A stretch of 31,258 nucleotides of DNA from a virus. The position numbers and the translations under genes are program-made. Where the stretch lies: the IMG/VR virus record IMGVR_UViG_3300010148_002489, positions 1-31,258 of that record. One strand, 5' to 3'. Below the pieces are notes generated by a model. It was given only the letters and a program-made list of their open reading frames with translations. It was not told where the DNA came from and ran no database searches. Shown piece after piece: positions 22,277 through 29,861 of the stretch; the stretch's first letter is position 1; each line of letters opens with the position of its first letter.

Positions 22277-23332
22277 ATGAAAACAATTATCAAATCAAAC
22301 AGAACTTTCGGAGTAGAAATCGAATTCAATTCGAGTGTTTCACAAACTACAGTAGCTAATATCTTAAATAATAAATTCAGAAGTATTGAATTTAAGGGTG
22401 AGGGATATAATCATGCTACCGTTCCTTATTGGAAAATTATCACAGACTCATCTGTAAGTGATAGATTAGGTTATGGTTTAGAAATCGTAAGCCCTATATT
22501 AAAAGGTAAAAAAGGATTAAAAGAGGTTCAAAGAATATTAGATGTAATGGATAATAATGAGAATTTTGAAGTAGATATTACTTGTGGAATTCATGTTCAT
22601 GTAGATGTAAATAATCAGTCGGCTCAGGAAATCGCTAATTGTGTTAAATTATATGCTAAGCAGTCTGAGTATATCGATGCTATATTACAACCGAGTAGAA
22701 GAGCGGGTGGTTCAAAGGGTGAGAGATGGGCTAGAAATGCTTATAATAGAATGAATATAGAGGCGGGTAATAATGAGAGATTATTTAATGAAATTGATTC
22801 TTGTCTAGAAAATAGAGGTAATACTACATTAAGTCAAATCAATGAATTATGTTCTTATATGGGAGGAAGATATAATGCAGTTAATTTGAATGCTTATAGA
22901 AAATATGGAACTGTAGAATACAGACAACATGGTGGTTCTTTAAGTGCTGAGAAAGTTTGTAATTGGATAGTATTCGTTACTAATTTGACAGATAGAGCTT
23001 GTAAAGCAAGAAAGATTTTTAAGACTGAGACATCATTTGTAAAGACTTTTGGATGCTCTAAGCAATTAAAGAAATTCGCTTCAAATAGAGCCGTTCATTT
23101 TGGGTTTAATCAATTTGAAATAGTAGAAGATGAAATCGTTAGAGTGTCTGGAAAAGATTTAGCAGAGGGTGTTGAATTAGTTAAATTATCAAATGGTTCT
23201 TTTCAATTATTTGCTAATGGTAATCTATTAGATAATACTATGAGTCATTTGAAACAATTCGCTATCGCTTTGGGAATTGATTTTGAGGGTATGAATACAA
23301 GAAGATTAGGTCAGGCTTTATTGTCTGCCTAG
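22277..23332 (+). CDS. amidoligase family enzyme (Amidoligase_2-like, COOH-NH2 ligase)
   Basis: Members of this glutamine-synthetase-like fold are predicted to join a carboxylate to an amine using ATP. From the ATG at 22277 the protein is 351 aa and starts MKTIIKSNRTFGVEIEF, placing metal-binding acidic residues at once. Other family motifs are the IITDSSV...YGLEIVSPIL segment at about 54-75, CGIHVHVD around 103-110, and RYNAVNLNAYRKYGTVEYRQHGGSL around 200-224. An upstream ATG at 22247 adds ten Lys/Thr-rich residues, but the AAAATT context and the promoter position favour 22277. It is 39 bases before a class II glutamine amidotransferase, a pairing that suggests ammonia or glutamine-dependent ligation. 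The substrate is unknown. Confidence 0.88.
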   Translation: MKTIIKSNRTFGVEIEFNSSVSQTTVANILNNKFRSIEFKGEGYNHATVPYWKIITDSSVSDRLGYGLEIVSPILKGKKGLKEVQRILDVMDNNENFEVDITCGIHVHVDVNNQSAQEIANCVKLYAKQSEYIDAILQPSRRAGGSKGERWARNAYNRMNIEAGNNERLFNEIDSCLENRGNTTLSQINELCSYMGGRYNAVNLNAYRKYGTVEYRQHGGSLSAEKVCNWIVFVTNLTDRACKARKIFKTETSFVKTFGCSKQLKKFASNRAVHFGFNQFEIVEDEIVRVSGKDLAEGVELVKLSNGSFQLFANGNLLDNTMSHLKQFAIALGIDFEGMNTRRLGQALLSA

Positions 23333-23371
23333 TCTTAATTAATAATTAATAATAAATAAAAACAAAAAATT

Positions 23372-24241
23372 ATGTGTGGATTAATAGGATTTACGAGTAA
23401 TGGGATTCAAGCCGACCCAGTCATTTTAAGAAAATTGATGAAGGCTAATGATAGTAGAGGTGGTCATTCGACAGGATATTATGATGGAGATTGTCTTAAT
23501 AAGACGATTGGAAAATCAGATTCTTTGCCGATGCCGAAAAGAAGTGAAATTTTTATAGGTCATACGAGATATGCGACTCATGGAAAAAAGACAATTGCTA
23601 ATCAACATCCATTTCAATATGGAGAAGTGATTGGCGCTCATAATGGTGTCGTTCATAATTATCGAGAAGTAGGAGAGAAATTTGATTTGGAAAAGACTGA
23701 GGTAGATTCTCAGATGATTTTTAAGGTATTAAATAAATCTCAGCGATTAGATACATTAGGAAAGTTTTCAGGCGCCTTAGCCACTCTCTTTACTATGGGA
23801 GACGGTAAATTATATACTTATAGAAAGACTAATCCTTTATGGGTAGGTAGAGATAATAGAGGGGGGGTGTATTTTTCTTCATTAAGAGATGTGATGATTG
23901 AATGTCAATTGAATAATATATTTCAATTAAAAGAGGGTAGAGTTTATGTTTGGGATGAAGGAAAAGTAATCGCTAAATATGATATCGAGCTTGACCCTAT
24001 TGCTTCAAAATATTCAAAGGTAAAAAAGCAATGGTGGGAATATGGAATATCAAATCAAAGAAAGACTTATTGGACTCCAAAGAAATCAGTATATTCTGGA
24101 ATTACGGATATGTATGACAAGGTTGATGATATTGATATTACAGATTATGATTTGACAGAAAATCAAGACCAATTGGATATGTTTGATAATAGATGTGAAT
24201 GTCAGGAAGATAGTAGTGATTTCTGCTTTTGTATATTATAA
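23372..24241 (+). CDS. class II glutamine amidotransferase (Ntn hydrolase)
   Basis: This enzyme should release ammonia from glutamine. It starts MCGLIGF, so C2 becomes the N-terminal nucleophile after Met removal. GHTRYATHG at 63-71 binds glutamine, AHNG at 89-92 forms the oxyanion hole, and D112 in EVDSQ follows the class II pattern. The domain ends near residue 205; the last 85 residues are unlike a synthetase domain and finish with a cysteine-rich stretch (CECQ...CFC at 275-287). There is no fused acceptor enzyme, so it needs a partner: the adjacent amidoligase is the simplest, while QueC or preQ0-containing DNA is an alternative because Gat-QueC makes archaeosine-type bases with a similar domain. 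Confidence 0.92.
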   Translation: MCGLIGFTSNGIQADPVILRKLMKANDSRGGHSTGYYDGDCLNKTIGKSDSLPMPKRSEIFIGHTRYATHGKKTIANQHPFQYGEVIGAHNGVVHNYREVGEKFDLEKTEVDSQMIFKVLNKSQRLDTLGKFSGALATLFTMGDGKLYTYRKTNPLWVGRDNRGGVYFSSLRDVMIECQLNNIFQLKEGRVYVWDEGKVIAKYDIELDPIASKYSKVKKQWWEYGISNQRKTYWTPKKSVYSGITDMYDKVDDIDITDYDLTENQDQLDMFDNRCECQEDSSDFCFCIL

Positions 24242-24531
24242 TGAAATTAATAACTACATATAAATGGAAGTGCGTTTATAAAATGGAGGGCGAGATGTTT
24301 ATATCAGATTCTTACTCAGATTTGGTTAGACAAATGAGAATGATTGTTTATTCTCAGCCCTCCACAAACGCTCAACATCGAAAAGAGGCTAAAAAAAGAT
24401 TTTATAACTGGGATAGAACTATATTAGATGATACTTCGGATAAATCATTTGTAATCGATTTAATCAAGATGGGATATGTTAAGGTATTGTCTTGTGTGAG
24501 AGAACCCCTTAAATCGCAGGAAAATGAATAA
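24241..24531 (+). CDS. hypothetical protein (96 aa)
   Basis: The ATG at 24241 shares one base with the amidotransferase stop, which is the preferred start; an upstream TTG lies inside the previous gene. The product has an N-terminal strand pair (KLITTYKWKCVYKMEGEMF), a helix with SDLVRQMRMIV, and a basic middle. I recognise no family. Tight coupling to the amidotransferase suggests co-expression and perhaps a shared process. Confidence 0.65.
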   Translation: MKLITTYKWKCVYKMEGEMFISDSYSDLVRQMRMIVYSQPSTNAQHRKEAKKRFYNWDRTILDDTSDKSFVIDLIKMGYVKVLSCVREPLKSQENE

Positions 24532-24664
24532 TAACACTAAATATAATACAATGACTAAAGAAAGATACTTGTGGTATAAAAAAGAAATCGAAAGATTAAG
24601 AAAATTAGATACTGAAATTACTAACAGAGTGAGAGCGACTTACTCAATTAAAATCAAAAATTAA
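24524..24664 (+). CDS. small basic protein (46 aa)
   Basis: A short ORF overlaps the preceding stop by 8 bases and ends four bases before the next ATG. It encodes a charged helix (KERYLWYKKEIERLRKLDTEI at about 12-32), coiled-coil-like. A second ATG at 24551 would give a 37-residue version that avoids the overlap. No function is apparent; the fit between genes supports it. Confidence 0.5.
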   Translation: MNNNTKYNTMTKERYLWYKKEIERLRKLDTEITNRVRATYSIKIKN

Positions 24665-24668
24665 AATT

Positions 24669-25034
24669 ATGAATCACGAAGACAAAATGAAATGTTTGGA
24701 AGAGCATTTGAAGAACCCTATTATTAAAAGAAAAGAAATAGCCGAGAATAAACTTTTTATTCTGGACGGAATTATGGCTGGAGACTTACCGGTTTATCGA
24801 AAATATATTTGGCGAAGTATGATTAATCCAGATACATTGAGGTGGCTATTCAAGATAGATGTTGTTCAAGGTAGATTGGAAGTAGATAGAATTAAGTTTG
24901 AAGAAAATGGTAGAGTAGAATTTGATACTCAGAATCATTCTATTGTATTGGATGAGGAATACGAAGAAGCAACAGAAGATGAATGGAGAAACGGAACTCA
25001 TAAATTAATTAAATACATTCGAGGTAATGAGTAG
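24669..25034 (+). CDS. hypothetical protein (121 aa)
   Basis: The ATG follows AAAATT, the favoured start context here. The protein is mixed charged with an N-terminal helix (EDKMKCLEEHLKNP), a central PDTLRWLFKIDVVQGRLEVDRIKF stretch and an acidic loop EEYEEATEDEW near 98-108. I recognise no family. It overlaps the cysteine-rich gene by 8 bases. Confidence 0.65.
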   Translation: MNHEDKMKCLEEHLKNPIIKRKEIAENKLFILDGIMAGDLPVYRKYIWRSMINPDTLRWLFKIDVVQGRLEVDRIKFEENGRVEFDTQNHSIVLDEEYEEATEDEWRNGTHKLIKYIRGNE

Positions 25035-25323
25035 TTATGATAATTGGAAATTAAGTAATCCTATAGATGACGGGGTAGGCTATAATATGGTTAGTCGATG
25101 CTGTGGGGTTGAGATGGAAGATTCTGATAGGAGTGATTGTTGTGATGCTAGAATGTGTACTGATAGAATGATGTGTTATGAATGTAAAGACCATTGCGGA
25201 ACATTTGAAGTATGCTCAGAATGTGGGTGTGATGCAGATACGATTGAAGATTATGAATACGAAGCTCTACAAAAAGAATCTTGGGATGAAATGAGAGCAG
25301 ATGGTGAAAGAGATGAACGCTAA
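25027..25323 (+). CDS. cysteine-rich zinc-binding-like protein (98 aa)
   Basis: The protein carries many cysteines in pairs: VSRCCGVEM near 22-30, DCCDARMC near 37-44, then CYECKDHCGTFEVCSECGCD at about 50-69, followed by an acidic tail. The spacing fits one or two zinc ribbons. Small zinc-ribbon proteins of this sort recur in early regions of Bacteroidota phages, to my knowledge, without an assigned role. It could contact nucleic acid or host RNA polymerase, but nothing here proves that. Confidence 0.7.
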   Translation: MSSYDNWKLSNPIDDGVGYNMVSRCCGVEMEDSDRSDCCDARMCTDRMMCYECKDHCGTFEVCSECGCDADTIEDYEYEALQKESWDEMRADGERDER

Positions 25324-25382
25324 TAATAGGGGATGCCGAAAACCTTTAATAGAGTAGGCAATAACTTTCTAAAAATAATATT

Positions 25383-25961
25383 ATGAAAGGAATCGAAGTA
25401 AGTGCTGAAAGCACAAATGAAAGGGAGATTGTTCCCAATGGAACTCATGTTGCGAGATGTTATCAAATGATACATCTAGGAACACAAGAGTTTGAATATC
25501 AAGGAGAATTAAAGAGGTCAAATAAAATTAGATTGACTTTTGAAATTCCAACAGAAATGAGAGAGTATGGAGGAGAACAGAAGCCGATGGTTATATCAAA
25601 AGAATATACTTTATCATTACATGAGAAATCAAATTTAAGGAAAGACTTAGAGTCTTGGAGGGGGGAAGCTTTTACTGGAACTCCACGATTTGATATTACC
25701 GATATGATGGGGGGGTGTTGTATGATTACAATTACTCATAAAGTATCGAATGCTGGAAATAAATATGCTGCGGTAACCGGAGTATCTAAATTGCCGGCTG
25801 GCTGGGATTGTCCAGACCAAATTAATGAATCATTCATTTTTAATTTTTATGATAACTTTAATCAAGATTGGTTGAATCAACAACCGGAATGGATTCAAGA
25901 GCAAATAAAAAATACAGATGAATATACTTCTAAAATAAATCAAATTAAACATCAAGAATAA
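25383..25961 (+). CDS. phage replication / ssDNA-binding-type protein (NGO0469-like)
   Basis: The 192-residue protein fits a phage family with the pattern PNGTHVARCYQMIHLGTQEF (18-37), then IRLTFEIPTE, ISKEYTLSLHEKSNLRKDLESWRG around 71-94, MGGCCMITITH and KLPAGW. I know these as replication-associated proteins, possibly binding single-stranded DNA, found near recombinases or initiators in many phages. The following DnaA-like and HTH genes agree with a replication region. The biochemical role is not firmly known. Confidence 0.75.
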   Translation: MKGIEVSAESTNEREIVPNGTHVARCYQMIHLGTQEFEYQGELKRSNKIRLTFEIPTEMREYGGEQKPMVISKEYTLSLHEKSNLRKDLESWRGEAFTGTPRFDITDMMGGCCMITITHKVSNAGNKYAAVTGVSKLPAGWDCPDQINESFIFNFYDNFNQDWLNQQPEWIQEQIKNTDEYTSKINQIKHQE

Positions 25962-26350
25962 TGGAGGAAATTGTGATGAGGGCGAAAATTGTTATCGCTA
26001 ATCTTTTCAGTTTTGATGTTAAACATTTTGAGAATCATAACACAAGAACTAAAGATGTTATGGAAGGAAGGAGATACTTAATGTATTTTCTAAGGGAAGA
26101 CATTGGAATGACTTTCCATCAGATAAGAAAGTTTATTCCAGCAATTACTAATCACGCAACTATCATCCATCATTGTAAGAAGATGGGTGAGTTGCTTGAT
26201 GTTGAAAGACCTTTGAAAAGAAGATACAACTTATTCAAATCTCAAATGTTAGACGATGATAAATATGTAATCGAAACAGAAATAGTTAAGCGAGTAGAAG
26301 AAAGGAAGAAAATTAATAACGAATTGTATAAATTAAAAAAATTATTATGA
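25961..26350 (+). CDS. DnaA domain IV-like DNA-binding protein
   Basis: The 129-residue protein resembles the C-terminal DNA-binding domain of DnaA without the ATPase: RRYLMYFLREDIGMTFHQIRKFI at about 37-59 and NHATIIHHCKKM at about 64-75 match the helix and the DnaA signature, in which the usual RDHTTV is replaced by ITNHATI. It could recognise origin boxes on phage or host DNA, either to recruit or to block initiation. The ATG shares one base with the preceding stop; a second ATG 15 bases in is possible. Confidence 0.78.
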   Translation: MEEIVMRAKIVIANLFSFDVKHFENHNTRTKDVMEGRRYLMYFLREDIGMTFHQIRKFIPAITNHATIIHHCKKMGELLDVERPLKRRYNLFKSQMLDDDKYVIETEIVKRVEERKKINNELYKLKKLL

Positions 26351-26619
26351 TAGTAAATGGAATCAAATGTAATTCACAAACTGAGGCGGTATTGAATTAC
26401 TTAAAATCTGGGAAGCAATTATCTCAGGAAGAAGCCTACGATTTAGTTGGAACTCAAAGACTCGGAGCTATTATCTTTAATCTTAGAGAAAAGGGATATG
26501 ATATTTATTCTTTATATTGTGAGGGAGAAAATAGATTTGGTAATAGTGTAAGATTTGTTAAATATTGTTTCGGCTCTACTCAAGAACAATGTGATAGAAT
26601 TGAGAATGGAGAATCCTAG
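26347..26619 (+). CDS. small helix-turn-helix protein (HTH_39-like, 90 aa)
   Basis: The first 55 residues (TEAVLNYLKSGKQLSQEEAYDLVGTQRLGAIIFNLREKGYDI) form a winged helix of the type found in many small phage proteins, in which the RLGAIIFNLREKG segment is the recognition part. It overlaps the DnaA-like gene by four bases and the next gene by 14, so all three are probably translated together. It is probably a small DNA-binding regulator. Confidence 0.78.
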   Translation: MIVNGIKCNSQTEAVLNYLKSGKQLSQEEAYDLVGTQRLGAIIFNLREKGYDIYSLYCEGENRFGNSVRFVKYCFGSTQEQCDRIENGES

Positions 26620-27232
26620 TTATTGGGCTATCATCCCAGCAAGAGTAAGGTATTCGGATATTAAACCGAATGCTAAACTCTTGTATGGTGAGATAACTTG
26701 TCTTACAAATAAGATGGGTTATTGCTTTGCGACAAATAATTACTTTGCTAAATTATATAATGTATCTAAAAATACTATTTCACTTTGGATTAAAGAACTG
26801 AAAGACAAAGGGTTTGTTTCTGTTGAGATGATATACAAAGACAAGCAGATAATAGAAAGAAGAATAGGTATCACTAAATTTAGTGAGGGGGGTGTCATTA
26901 AAAAGGATGAGGATAATAAAATAAAGATTAATACTATAAAAGATATATCATATAGGAAAAAGGAATTTCAAAGTTTAGTTTCCAGATTGGATTATGATAC
27001 TAAAAATAAAGTAGAGTTTTGTGAATATTGGACAGAGCAGAATCAAAAAGGAACAAAGATGAGATTTGAAATGGAAAAGACTTTTGATATTAATTTGCGA
27101 TTAAAAAGATGGATGCGAAACAATTCAAATTGGAAAAAGCCAACTCAAAAATCTAAAATAAAAACCTCAATAAATGCCCATCAAAAAGCAAGAGAAATGA
27201 TAAGGAAAATGAATAATAATCTAAATACTTAA
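26606..27232 (+). CDS. replication initiator-type HTH protein
   Basis: I start at the ATG at 26606 (208 aa), which gives MENPSYWAIIPARVRYSD, the usual beginning of HTH_36-type phage replication proteins; an upstream ATG-like start lies in the preceding gene. The winged helix covers about 20-90 (KLLYGEITCLTN, NVSKNTISLWIKELKDKGFVSV). The C-terminal FCEYWTEQNQKGTKMRFEMEKTFDINLRLKRWM at about 149-181 is typical of DnaD/initiator-like ends that contact the helicase-loading system. With no phage helicase or polymerase seen here, it may recruit host replication proteins. Confidence 0.8.
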   Translation: MENPSYWAIIPARVRYSDIKPNAKLLYGEITCLTNKMGYCFATNNYFAKLYNVSKNTISLWIKELKDKGFVSVEMIYKDKQIIERRIGITKFSEGGVIKKDEDNKIKINTIKDISYRKKEFQSLVSRLDYDTKNKVEFCEYWTEQNQKGTKMRFEMEKTFDINLRLKRWMRNNSNWKKPTQKSKIKTSINAHQKAREMIRKMNNNLNT

Positions 27233-27250
27233 TCTGCGCGTGAAGCTATG

Positions 27251-27331
27251 TTTCCTGCGATTTAAGAGATTTACTCTATTCGCTAATAGGATACTATGTA
27301 ATTTAAGAGAAACGCGTTTTACTAGATATAG
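27251..27331. repeat. intergenic element R2 (two related half-copies)
   Basis: TTTCCTGCGATTTAAGAGA (27251-27269) is shared with R1. ATTTAAGAGA occurs at 27260 and again at 27301, 41 bases apart, and TTTTACTAGATATAG (27317-27331) resembles the TTTACTAGATAAG of R1. The element lies in the 102-base gap after the initiator-like gene, ending four bases before the next start. A promoter or replication-related site is possible. Confidence 0.7.
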
Positions 27332-27334
27332 AAA

Positions 27335-27745
27335 ATGAAAAAAATAAAAGACATCCCGATTGAAAGTTTGAGAGAATTTAGCTGTGATTTACTAGGCAGA
27401 ACTTATATGGAATTAGGTCAAAGACCGAGCGAGGAAGATATCGTAACTTTCGCTATGATTTTAGCAGAAGACTTAAAAGAAGATTTCTTTAATTTAGAAC
27501 TTCAAGATATTCAACAAGCATTCAGACAAGGAATAAGAAACACAGACGAATTTCATATTACCGTTAAAACTTATTACAAATGGATAAAGGCTCACAGACA
27601 ATTAATTTGGGATAATAATACAAAAGAAAAACAATATCGAGATAAGCGATTAGCTTACAGAAGTCCAAACGGGACGGGTATGAAATCAATATCAACTAAT
27701 ATAAATAAATTAAATTATGAACAAAAACGGAAATTGGAGAATTAA
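27335..27745 (+). CDS. hypothetical protein (136 aa)
   Basis: A helical protein with IVTFAMILAEDLKEDFFNLELQDIQQAFRQGIRNTDEFHITVKTYYKWI spanning about 36-84. This pattern (a helix pair around DIQQAFRQGI followed by TYYKWI) is recurrent in Bacteroidota phage replication regions in my memory, but no function is known to me. The gene is the first after element R2 and overlaps the next gene by 29 bases. Confidence 0.7.
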   Translation: MKKIKDIPIESLREFSCDLLGRTYMELGQRPSEEDIVTFAMILAEDLKEDFFNLELQDIQQAFRQGIRNTDEFHITVKTYYKWIKAHRQLIWDNNTKEKQYRDKRLAYRSPNGTGMKSISTNINKLNYEQKRKLEN

Positions 27746-28238
27746 AAACTCAGATGAGGAATTGCCTCAAGATATTCAAGATGCTTTGAATGAAGCAATG
27801 AATACTTATCAAAATGAAAATGGAGAAACTTTGAAAGAAGCTTTTGATAAGGAAGCTGGAATCAAAAAAGATATAGGATATCAACGCAGAGGGTATTATC
27901 GAAAACCTTTAACTAAGACTTATCAAAAAGAGATGCTACAAAAAGATAAAGTAGTCTATGTTCAAGGAGATAAGTTAATCAAATGGACTGAAGATAATTT
28001 TATTGATGAAGTTGTAGATGGAATAAGAGCAGAAATCAATTACGATTACCCAGACCATGTTTTAGATTTCGTAGAGCATATACCATTAAATATATGTGGT
28101 GTTGATGGAGATGAATTCTCTGATTCATTAAGAGTAGCTTATGTAGATAAAATTAAAATTATTGTAATAGATGGGGAGGAACAAGAAATATTACAAGGCT
28201 ATCTTAGAGGTGATGGTTCTAACATTTTATACAGTTAA
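27717..28238 (+). CDS. hypothetical protein (173 aa)
   Basis: The protein is acidic and begins with a polar, probably flexible region (SDEELPQDIQDALNEAMNTYQNENGETL at about 10-37), then a basic patch with RRGYYRKPLTKTYQKE, and ends in a beta-like domain (LRVAYVDKIKIIVIDGEEQEILQGY near 140-164). I recognise no family. It is followed two bases later by the cyclotransferase-like gene. Confidence 0.65.
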   Translation: MNKNGNWRIKNSDEELPQDIQDALNEAMNTYQNENGETLKEAFDKEAGIKKDIGYQRRGYYRKPLTKTYQKEMLQKDKVVYVQGDKLIKWTEDNFIDEVVDGIRAEINYDYPDHVLDFVEHIPLNICGVDGDEFSDSLRVAYVDKIKIIVIDGEEQEILQGYLRGDGSNILYS

Positions 28239-28240
28239 TT

Positions 28241-28648
28241 ATGAGACAGAAAGTATTTGTTTATGGAACATTAAAATCAGGACATCACAATAATAGTTTA
28301 TTAGAAAACTCTACTAAGATAGGGGAGGCCTGGACTAAAAAAGAATATACATTATTGGAAGACCATTACAATGGATTACCTTATGTAACAAAAGAAAAGA
28401 GTTATGCTATTCATGGAGAAGTTTACGAAGTAGATGAATGGACTTTTATGATGTTAGATAATTTAGAGGGGCATCCTCATTTTTATTGTAGAGAACTAAT
28501 TGAAATTTTTATTCCTTGCATTGATGATTTTGCAATTGATGATGGAAGAGTAAAGTATGACTTAATGGAAGATAGGGCGTGGCTCTATTTTTTAGGAGAT
28601 GGTTACGATACCAGACAAGTTAGAAAATTACCTAACGGTTCGTGGTAA
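28241..28648 (+). CDS. gamma-glutamylcyclotransferase-like protein (GGCT/AIG2 fold)
   Basis: The fold is recognised by VYGTLKSG at 7-14, which binds the gamma-glutamyl moiety, the HGEVYEVDE strand at 58-66, and LDNLEGHPHFYCRE at 72-85, in which E76 is the likely catalytic acid. Such enzymes split gamma-glutamyl-amines with formation of 5-oxoproline. The N-terminus and length (135 aa) are normal for the family. Together with an amidoligase and a glutamine amidotransferase elsewhere in the genome it recalls gamma-glutamyl protection cycles such as BtrJ/BtrG of butirosin synthesis, though that link is inference. Its stop shares a base with the PP-loop gene start. Confidence 0.88.
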   Translation: MRQKVFVYGTLKSGHHNNSLLENSTKIGEAWTKKEYTLLEDHYNGLPYVTKEKSYAIHGEVYEVDEWTFMMLDNLEGHPHFYCRELIEIFIPCIDDFAIDDGRVKYDLMEDRAWLYFLGDGYDTRQVRKLPNGSW

Positions 28649-29505
28649 TGAAATCAGTAAATAGTTTAAGCGGGGGAAAGACTTCAAGTTATATTGCAGT
28701 TAAGTATCCCGCTGATTATAATGTATTCGCATTAGTTAGAACTGACGATAGAAATTGTTTATTTCCAGATGAAAAAATCAGACAAATTGTTTCAGATAAA
28801 ATTGGAAAAGAATTTATAGGAACTTTAGAGATGGATACTATAATATATACAATGTTAGATTTAGAACAATTTATTGGAAAGAAAATACATTGGGTTTCTG
28901 GAATTACTTTTGATAAGGAAGTAAATCGAAATGGATTATTACCCAGTCCGCTTAGAAGATATTGCACAGCGCAATTAAAACAATATCCTATTTTTCAGTG
29001 GTGGCAAAAACATATAAATGAAGTATGTGAAATGAGGATTGGTTTTAGAGCCAACGAGCAAAGGAGGGCTAGTAATATGTTAAAGCATTGTAATGAAAGA
29101 GGGTATAGGGAAGAAAAACATATCATTGGAAAATTAAAGGATGGTCGAAATAAATGGACAAAAACAGAATGGCAGAAACCGATATTCCCTTTAATCAATA
29201 TCGAGAATCCAATTTACAAAATAGATATAGAAAACTATTGGAAAGATAAACCGGTTCGATTCGCTGAGTTAAATAATTGTGTAGGATGTTTTCACAGAAG
29301 TATTCCTTTATTAAAAAAGATGTGGCAGACCCACGAAAATAAAATGCAATTCTTTTCAGACTTAGAAAAAGATAGATACTATCCAAACGATACATTGAAA
29401 GCAACAGATGATATAACTTATCAAATGATTAAAGAATGGAAATTACAAACAGAATTATCTTTTGATGATTTTGATGATTGTGATTCAGGATATTGTGGCT
29501 TATGA
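28648..29505 (+). CDS. PP-loop ATPase / PAPS reductase-like enzyme
   Basis: Residues 8-13 (SGGKTS) form the PP-loop of adenine-nucleotide alpha-hydrolases. RRYCTAQLK at 103-111, NNCVGCFHRS at 209-218 and a terminal YCGL (C283) place it in the phosphoadenosine phosphosulfate reductase-like group; four cysteines (C106, C211, C214, C283) could hold an iron-sulfur cluster, as in DndC-type proteins. Enzymes with this fold take part in sulfur transfer, tRNA or DNA thiolation and nucleotide activation. Its target is unknown. I chose the ATG at 28648, which shares a base with the cyclotransferase stop, instead of an earlier GTG. Confidence 0.85.
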   Translation: MKSVNSLSGGKTSSYIAVKYPADYNVFALVRTDDRNCLFPDEKIRQIVSDKIGKEFIGTLEMDTIIYTMLDLEQFIGKKIHWVSGITFDKEVNRNGLLPSPLRRYCTAQLKQYPIFQWWQKHINEVCEMRIGFRANEQRRASNMLKHCNERGYREEKHIIGKLKDGRNKWTKTEWQKPIFPLINIENPIYKIDIENYWKDKPVRFAELNNCVGCFHRSIPLLKKMWQTHENKMQFFSDLEKDRYYPNDTLKATDDITYQMIKEWKLQTELSFDDFDDCDSGYCGL

Positions 29506-29687
29506 AAGAGAGAGATACATTTGGAAGTGAATTAAAAGAAAAATTAAATGATTACAGATGTCATCTTTTATCACTTGAGGAGATAATACATTTTTTAGAT
29601 GATTATTATAGGAGAAAAAAACCTTTTATAAAACAATGTGATGAATTTACTAAAACTTATAAAGAATTATTGAAAAAAAAATTGTAA
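29502..29687 (+). CDS. small hypothetical protein (61 aa)
   Basis: The ATG overlaps the stop of the PP-loop gene as ATGA; a TTG nine bases upstream is less likely. The product is a charged helical peptide with aromatic residues in the middle (HFLDDYYRRKKPF at about 30-42) and a lysine tail. No family recognised. Its coupling to the PP-loop gene suggests joint expression. Confidence 0.6.
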   Translation: MKERDTFGSELKEKLNDYRCHLLSLEEIIHFLDDYYRRKKPFIKQCDEFTKTYKELLKKKL

Positions 29688-29696
29688 GATTGCAAA

Positions 29697-29861
29697 ATGA
29701 ATACTAATCCAAAAAGAGAGGCAAACGAAACTTACGAGGATTATAAAATTCGTCAAAAAGAAATTAAAAAAAGAGAAAAATTCAGATTGCAAGGTGAATT
29801 AGTATGGGAATCGAAAAGAGATGGAACATATATTAAGAAAATTCACGGAGAATTAAAATGA
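29697..29861 (+). CDS. small conserved-type Bacteroidota phage protein (54 aa)
   Basis: The ORF starts MNTNPKREANETYEDYKIRQ, continues with a lysine-rich helix, and ends LVWESKRDGTYIKKIHG before an ATGA overlap with the next gene. The pattern (NPKR..NE.YEDYK.R followed by a LVW strand) is one I associate with short proteins in Bacteroidota phages. Function unknown. The four-base overlap and good composition support expression. Confidence 0.68.
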   Translation: MNTNPKREANETYEDYKIRQKEIKKREKFRLQGELVWESKRDGTYIKKIHGELK

